Assembly: GCA_045546275.1 (NCBI GenBank)
Contig: JAZQCM010000017.1
Span: forward strand, 1 to 9,902
Length of the DNA: 9,902 bases
Direction: 5' to 3'
From: RGIG1927 sp045546275
GTDB taxonomy: Bacteria; Bacillota; Clostridia; UMGS1883
In this document: piece by piece, positions 6,428-9,902 of the stretch
Layout: each line of letters opens with the position of its first letter
Position numbering within the stretch: position 1 is the stretch's first letter
The notes under the pieces: generated by a model
Told to the model about the DNA's origin: nothing
The model's input: only the letters and a program-made list of their open reading frames with translations
Database searches by the model: none
Translations under genes and position numbers: made by a program

Positions 6428-7224
6428 AGCTGTGGCTTGTTTATGACAAATTCGAGGCGGAGCGAAACCGTCGGTACATAAATTTTTATTTTGAAAAATG
6501 CAAGGAAAAGAACATTGACCTGTCTTTACAGATTGTGGAGGATGGGATTAACTTTTCAAAGTTGCCCCATGCCGCCATTGTGAGAACAATGAATCCAAAT
6601 CTTTCCGAAAAGCTGGAAAAGCTGGGAGTTAAGGTTCATAACCCATCTTTTATCAGCCGTGTGGCAAACGACAAATGGAATACCTACTGCTATCTTAAGG
6701 ATAAAGGAATAAATCTTCCCGAAACATATCTTGTAACAGAGGATTTTACACCGCCCTTTTATCCAATGGTTTTAAAGCCCGCAGGGGGGAAAGGCGGAAG
6801 AAATGTGGAACTGGTTGAAAACTATGAGGATTTTATTTCCTATACTAAAAGAGTTTGTGAAAAAACAATTGCTCAAAGAGTTGTAAGCGACAAGGGCAAG
6901 GATTTAAGAGTGTATGTAATAGGAAATAAAATTGTAAAGGCAATGCTCCGCGTTTCGGAAAAGGATTTTAGAAGTAACTTCTGCCTTGGTGGAAAAGCCA
7001 TGGAATATGAACTTTCTTTGTGGGAAAAAAACGAAGTTCAGAAGGTTATTGACCAATTCAATATTTCCTATGCAGGGCTTGACTTTATTTTTGACAACGG
7101 AAAAATTATTTTCAATGAAATGGAGGACGTTGTTGGAGCGAGAATGCTCTACACCTATACTGACATTGATATTGTTGACGAATATCTTAATTTTATTATT
7201 AATAATACAGTTTTAACAAAATGA
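6424..7224 (+). CDS. RimK-like ATP-grasp ligase 2
   Basis: This second, divergent ATP-grasp protein (266 residues) starts at the ATGA overlap with its partner, with AAAGGG (6409-6414) 9 nt upstream. The layout mirrors the first: HNPSFISRVANDKWNTYCYL (72-91, Lys84), Lys118 with the flexible loop GGKGGR (121-126), AQRVV (150-154), KDLRVYVIG (159-167), DFRSNFCLGG (181-190), GLDF (218-221) and NEMEDVVGARM (231-241). The final motif departs from the usual E-x-N: the position of the Mg-binding Asn is Glu234 and is followed by DVVGAR. The two proteins are only distantly similar, so they are not a recent duplication. They may act in sequence or as a heterodimer on one substrate; this is inference. 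Fifty-six nt separate its stop from the VTC gene's GTG, with no terminator between. Confidence 0.88.
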   Translation: MKLWLVYDKFEAERNRRYINFYFEKCKEKNIDLSLQIVEDGINFSKLPHAAIVRTMNPNLSEKLEKLGVKVHNPSFISRVANDKWNTYCYLKDKGINLPETYLVTEDFTPPFYPMVLKPAGGKGGRNVELVENYEDFISYTKRVCEKTIAQRVVSDKGKDLRVYVIGNKIVKAMLRVSEKDFRSNFCLGGKAMEYELSLWEKNEVQKVIDQFNISYAGLDFIFDNGKIIFNEMEDVVGARMLYTYTDIDIVDEYLNFIINNTVLTK

Positions 7225-7250
7225 ACACAAAGCCATTGTATGATAAAGTC

Positions 7251-7272
7251 AGGAGGTGATACTATGGGGTAG
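7251..7272 (+). promoter_or_regulatory. Perfect ribosome binding site leading into the two-codon frame ATG-GGG-TAG
   Basis: AGGAGGTGAT (7251-7260) is fully complementary to the 3' end of 16S rRNA and sits 7 nt before an ATG at 7264. That ATG reads ATG GGG and then TAG (7270-7272). The large conserved VTC frame begins one base out of phase. Either the G run at 7266-7269 hides an indel, or this is a minimal upstream ORF. Confidence 0.7.
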
Positions 7273-7280
7273 CAAAAACC

Positions 7281-8012
7281 GTGTTCAGCCGCTATGAAAT
7301 GAAGTTCATGCTGACCAAAGAGCAGTACAACAAGGTTGTTGAAGGCTTTGGTGACAAAATGGAGCCGGATGAGTACAACATTGGCGGAAATCTGTACACA
7401 ATCATGAACCTTTACTACGACACAGAGCATGATGATTTAGTGTCTACGGGCTTAAAAAGAGAAGATAAATACCGATTTAAAATAAGACTGCGCAGCTACG
7501 ACCCCAAGTACCCCACCGCCTTTTTAGAAATAAAGAAAAAAGTGAATGGCCTTGTGAATAAAAGGCGTACTCTTATGTACATAGACGACGTAAACCCCTT
7601 TTTAATGGAGCACAAAGAGGTGCCCGACAGTAAAATTGTAAAACGCCAGGTTATAAAGGAAATTGATGTTATTGCAAAGAACATGAACCTTTCTCCAAAG
7701 GTTGTTCTGTGCTATGACCGTCAGGCGTTTTTCGGAACACAAAGTGAAGACGGAGACCTGCGGATTACCTTTGACACAAACATCCGTGCAAGGCGCTACG
7801 ACCTGGACTTGAGAAAAGGCAGCCACGGAGAAAGAATTCTGGACGAAAACTTCGTTTTAATGGAGGTCAAGGTTGACAAGGCTGTGCCCTTGTGGCTTGC
7901 ACGGCTTATGAGCGAGAACAATGTGAGAAAACGGCGTTTTTCCAAATACGGAACGGAGTTTTCACAGTATGTATTAAATAGAGTAATGGAGGGACATGAA
8001 AATGATGAATGA
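7281..8012 (+). CDS. VTC-domain polyphosphate polymerase family protein (true start probably 7264, out of frame as read)
   Basis: The 243-residue product has the VTC/triphosphate-tunnel fold, which in yeast Vtc4 polymerises polyphosphate from ATP; bacterial activity is assumed, not shown. The tunnel's charged strands are visible: FSRYEMKFML (R4, E6, K8), YYDT (45-48), KYRFKIRLRSY (K63, R65, K67, R69, R71), LEIKKK (E83, K85-K87), NKRR (93-96), YDRQAFF (145-151), RITFD (161-165), MEVKVDK (E195, K197) and KRRFSKYG (218-224). The only usable in-frame start is GTG at 7281, but it lies 24 nt after the strong ribosome binding site. Family members usually begin a few residues before FSRYE; the preceding in-frame codons read VAKTV, reachable from the ATG at 7264 if the G run were one base longer. 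A DUF4956 partner overlaps its 3' end. Confidence 0.88.
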   Translation: MFSRYEMKFMLTKEQYNKVVEGFGDKMEPDEYNIGGNLYTIMNLYYDTEHDDLVSTGLKREDKYRFKIRLRSYDPKYPTAFLEIKKKVNGLVNKRRTLMYIDDVNPFLMEHKEVPDSKIVKRQVIKEIDVIAKNMNLSPKVVLCYDRQAFFGTQSEDGDLRITFDTNIRARRYDLDLRKGSHGERILDENFVLMEVKVDKAVPLWLARLMSENNVRKRRFSKYGTEFSQYVLNRVMEGHENDE

Positions 8013-8691
8013 ATTTTTGGCTATGCTTACTAAAGGCTCTCAGGAGGGAGTTTCTTTGGGTGAGATTGCATTTGCTGTTATATTAAGCTTTGTTATAGGT
8101 CTTATTATAGGCGGTGTGTACAAGTACACCCACACAGGCTTTGGTTATTCCCAGTCCTTTGTTTTAACACTCATAATGATGTGTACAATTATTTCCCTTG
8201 TAATTTTAGTTGTTGGCGGAAATATTGCAGGCGCATTTTCCTTTGCAGGTGCACTGGCGGTTATCCGTTTCAGAATGAGCCTTCGTGAGCCGAAGGATAT
8301 TGCATATGTACTTTTTGCAACTGCAGCAGGCCTGGCAGTTGGTGCAGGTGCTTACCTTGTGGCGCTTTTGGGCGTTGTTCTTTTAGGCTTGTTTATTATT
8401 GTGCTTACAAAGCTCAACCTTTTTGCTCCTGCCCACACAACCAAAAAGCTCAAAATTGTTATCCCCGAGGATTTGAACTACGAAGGTGTGTTTGAGCCTG
8501 TGCTCAATAAGTATTGTAACAAATACGAGCTTTTGAAGGTTATGAACATTGACCTTGGCACGCTTTTTGAGCTTGTGTTTGATGTTAAGGTAAAAAAGGA
8601 CATCAGCGAAAAAGAATTTATGGACGAACTCCGAACCCTTAACGGCAACTTGAAAATATCCCTTACCTTGGCAAGTGATTTGGCAGATTAA
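8002..8691 (+). CDS. DUF4956 family membrane protein, VTC partner
   Basis: The 229-residue integral membrane protein belongs to the DUF4956 family, which is commonly encoded next to VTC-domain proteins in bacteria. Hydrophobic segments are at about residues 19-38 (IAFAVILSFVIGLIIGGVY), 53-72 (FVLTLIMMCTIISLVILVV), 75-88, 100-117 and 118-138, giving four or five helices. Between them lies the conserved, charged loop VIRFRMSLREPKDIAYV. The C-terminal 85 residues are soluble, probably cytosolic, with a small alpha/beta character. GGAGGG (7988-7993) is 8 nt from the ATG at 8002; an ATG at 7996, only 2 nt from it, is less likely. The start overlaps the VTC stop by 11 nt, so the pair is translationally coupled. 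It may anchor the VTC protein or form a channel for its product; this is inference. A terminator follows at once. Confidence 0.9.
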   Translation: MMNEFLAMLTKGSQEGVSLGEIAFAVILSFVIGLIIGGVYKYTHTGFGYSQSFVLTLIMMCTIISLVILVVGGNIAGAFSFAGALAVIRFRMSLREPKDIAYVLFATAAGLAVGAGAYLVALLGVVLLGLFIIVLTKLNLFAPAHTTKKLKIVIPEDLNYEGVFEPVLNKYCNKYELLKVMNIDLGTLFELVFDVKVKKDISEKEFMDELRTLNGNLKISLTLASDLAD

Positions 8692-8693
8692 TT

Positions 8694-8720
8694 AAAAGCA
8701 TCCCTCGGGGTGCTTTTTTT
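8694..8720 (+). terminator. Intrinsic terminator of the ATP-grasp/VTC/DUF4956 operon
   Basis: AAAAGCATCC (8694-8703) pairs with GGGTGCTTTT (8708-8717) around CTCG, with one wobble, followed by a seven-base T run (8714-8720). It starts 2 nt after the DUF4956 stop codon and closes the operon. Confidence 0.92.
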
Positions 8721-8761
8721 GTTTCAGCAAAGTGAATTTGTGGTTAAAATTTACAAAAAAC

Positions 8762-8773
8762 ACAACATGTTGT
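8762..8773. repeat. Perfect 12-bp palindrome, candidate operator
   Basis: ACAACATGTTGT reads the same on both strands. It lies in an AT-rich non-coding stretch 57 bp before the -35 box of the secreted-protein promoter. This could be a regulator site, but the surroundings (8721-8830) show no other clear element, and a palindrome of this size could occur by chance. Confidence 0.4.
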
Positions 8774-8830
8774 AGCTTTGAAAAACCCTTAAAATAATTA
8801 AAAAATGTTGGAAAAAGTGCAAATTTATTG

Positions 8831-8859
8831 TTGACAATTTATCCTATTGGGTGTAATAT
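8831..8859 (+). promoter_or_regulatory. Strong sigma-A promoter for the secreted surface protein
   Basis: A perfect TTGACA (8831-8836) with a 17-nt spacer precedes TAATAT (8854-8859). AT-rich sequence with A and T tracts lies upstream (8780-8828), like an UP element. The start of transcription is expected near 8866, inside a small dyad ATCAT-GT-ATGAT (8861-8872). The transcript therefore has a leader of about 218 nt before the ATG at 9084. Confidence 0.85.
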
Positions 8860-8865
8860 TATCAT

Positions 8866-9083
8866 GTATGATACCCTAATAATGGAGTATAGTCTGTTAT
8901 AGTGGGGTCATATATTGAAAGACTTTAATTTAGGAACACAGTTTGTGTATGTCTGGGATGGAAATCCTAAGGTCGACTGACTAAGCAGTCTCCCTGTTCC
9001 GCATCCGGGGTAAGTGCATAATTACCCCATATGTTCGTTCGGTCGGATGACCGAAACATATAAAATATTTGGAGGAATAAAAA
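8866..9083 (+). promoter_or_regulatory. Long structured 5' leader of the secreted-protein mRNA, class unknown
   Basis: The non-coding stretch 8692-9083 holds a terminator, a palindrome, a promoter and this leader. Helices visible in order are: GGAACA (8933-8938) with TGTTCC (8995-9000), enclosing GGAT-GGAA-ATCC (8956-8967, a GNRA-type tetraloop) and GACTG-ACTAAG-CAGTC (8975-8990), a three-way junction. Next is GGGGTAA (9007-9013) with TTACCCC (9022-9028). Last is ATATGTT (9029-9035) with AACATAT (9055-9061), continued by TCGGTC/GACCGA (9039-9044/9049-9054) after a three-base bulge. The last apical loop GGAT (9045-9048) can pair with ATCC (9003-9006), a possible pseudoknot. None of the hairpins is followed by a T run, so no terminator is formed. 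The ribosome binding site GGAGG (9071-9075) is left free. I do not recognise a known riboswitch class. Mature roles could be ligand sensing, mRNA stabilisation or translation control. Confidence 0.6.
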
Positions 9084-9902
9084 ATGAAACTTAAAAGATT
9101 TTTAAGCTTATTCGTTGCAGCAATCATGGTTCTTGCTATGGTTCCCGCAATGAGCGTAAGCGCAGCAGGCACAACAGATGTTATTAACGCTCTTGGTGGC
9201 GAAGTTCTTTGGTCCTGCCCCGATGGTAGCTTTAACGATACAGCTATCGGCACAGCATTTTCCGGTTGGTCTTCAGACATTACATCCGGTTATGTAAACG
9301 TTAAGACATATTCTACAGGTAACACAATTCAGTACTATGTAAATGGTACTGCAAACGTTACAACAATCACATCCCCCGGTTACGGCGGTAACGGTGAAGA
9401 TGCAATCGTTATCGAATGGACAATGAAGAGAGACAATCCCAATGACCTCTACTTCGACTTCTCCTTCTTTGATAAGGATGGCGCAGAAATCGCTTTTGTA
9501 AAGCTTGACAGAAACTACACAACAGTAAATGACACATATGTTATGGGCTGCCCCACAACAGGTGCAAAAATGGCTATCGTTGCAACAAACAACGGCGACG
9601 GTACACATAAGGTTGAATACTATGTAGGCGGTAGTGTTGTTTCCACAGTTGCTTCCAAAGCTGGTGAAATCGAAGGCTTCGGCGGTATTTCATCTTCTAA
9701 CGGTCGTTGGTCTGCAGCTTGGAACCACATCGGTTTTGCTAACCTCACAATCGGTGCAGTTTCCTTCTCTGCAACAGCAGTTGACGTTACAGCTACATAC
9801 ACAGTTGACGGCACAGAAGTTGCTACAGCAACAAAGAGCTACGACCCCGCTGAAGGCGAAACAGAAGCAGCTTTTGCAGAAAAGTATGTTGTTTACAGTG
9901 GC
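9084..9902 (+). CDS. Secreted cell-surface protein, N-terminal 273 residues (3' end outside the window)
   Basis: The ATG at 9084 follows GGAGG (9071-9075) at 8 nt. The reading frame stays open to the window edge, so the gene is partial. Residues 1-27 are a signal peptide: KLKR basic start, hydrophobic core LFVAAIMVLAMV, and a likely cut after VSA or SAA (27-28). Residues about 35-230 are rich in Gly, Thr, Asn, Ser and aromatic residues with alternating strands (for example DLYFDFSFFDKDGAEIAFVKL, 121-141), like a beta-sandwich of the lectin/carbohydrate-binding type. From about 232 a second domain starts (VDVTATYTVDGTEVATATKSYDP), like a bacterial Ig-like or repeat-type surface module. Codon use is strongly biased: almost every Thr is ACA, unlike the upstream genes. 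With the strong promoter and long leader this suggests high expression. Secretion is clear; binding to sugars or cell wall is only a guess. Confidence 0.88.
   Translation, partial: MKLKRFLSLFVAAIMVLAMVPAMSVSAAGTTDVINALGGEVLWSCPDGSFNDTAIGTAFSGWSSDITSGYVNVKTYSTGNTIQYYVNGTANVTTITSPGYGGNGEDAIVIEWTMKRDNPNDLYFDFSFFDKDGAEIAFVKLDRNYTTVNDTYVMGCPTTGAKMAIVATNNGDGTHKVEYYVGGSVVSTVASKAGEIEGFGGISSSNGRWSAAWNHIGFANLTIGAVSFSATAVDVTATYTVDGTEVATATKSYDPAEGETEAAFAEKYVVYSG

Noticed and set aside
7213..7244. A promoter before the VTC gene (TTAACA with TATGAT)
   Set aside because: The spacer would be 20 nt and the -35 is weak. A single operon with the ATP-grasp genes is simpler.
8721..9083. The leader before the secreted-protein gene as a member of a known riboswitch class
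   Set aside because: I compared it by memory with the cores of cyclic-di-GMP-I and -II, SAM, TPP, FMN, cobalamin, lysine, glycine, THF, glutamine, guanidine, fluoride and T-box elements and saw no match. The GNRA hairpin in a three-way junction recalls cyclic-di-GMP-I, but that class's conserved joining segments are absent.
9273..9814. Long minus-strand open frames opposite the secreted-protein gene
   Set aside because: They have no ribosome binding sites and give low-complexity Cys/Val- or Thr/Pro-rich products. They are explained by the strongly biased codon use of the plus-strand gene.

Overview
The window reads as a chromosomal segment of a low-to-moderate GC, spore-forming Firmicute of the Clostridia type. 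The grounds are strong AGGAGG-like ribosome binding sites, sigma-A promoters with 17-nt spacers, short T-tailed hairpin terminators, and family content typical of clostridia: a CotJC/manganese-catalase-like protein, a YtxC-family sporulation protein, a DUF6873-like protein and a VTC-DUF4956 pair. The exact genus cannot be read from the sequence.

Layout. Positions 1-135 hold the 3' part of a 5S rRNA and its terminator, so the window starts at the end of an rRNA operon. A monocistronic gene (224-886) with a strong extended -10 promoter encodes an acidic protein that looks like a PH-type domain with a long acidic insertion. A 220-bp gap carries a terminator, a weak promoter and a hairpin that hides the ribosome binding site of a manganese-catalase-like gene (1107-1772). 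A bidirectional terminator separates this gene from a convergent minus-strand pair: an M20 amidohydrolase (2801-3976) followed by DNA polymerase III subunit delta, holA (1800-2789). The pair is driven by a near-consensus promoter at 4008-4036.

Divergent from that pair, on the plus strand, are a DUF6873-like gene (4053-4775) and a ytxC-like gene (4817-5515). A second near-consensus promoter, whose -35 box overlaps the ytxC stop codon, then starts an apparent operon: two overlapping RimK-like ATP-grasp ligases (5564-6427 and 6424-7224), a VTC-type polyphosphate polymerase domain protein (about 7264/7281-8012) and a DUF4956 membrane protein (8002-8691), ending at a terminator at 8694-8720. The VTC gene has a problem at its start: a perfect ribosome binding site leads into ATG-GGG-TAG, one base out of frame with the conserved protein.

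The last 1.2 kb is a separate unit. It has a palindrome, a strong promoter (8831-8859), a leader of about 220 nt with several helices and a possible pseudoknot, and then the first 273 codons of a secreted, probably highly expressed cell-surface protein that runs off the window.

The most unusual items are the structured leader before the secreted-protein gene, the linkage of two peptide-ligase-like ATP-grasp enzymes with a VTC/DUF4956 pair, the out-of-frame start of the VTC gene, and the sequestered ribosome binding site of the catalase gene. All functional statements rest on recognising motifs by eye; no database search was run.
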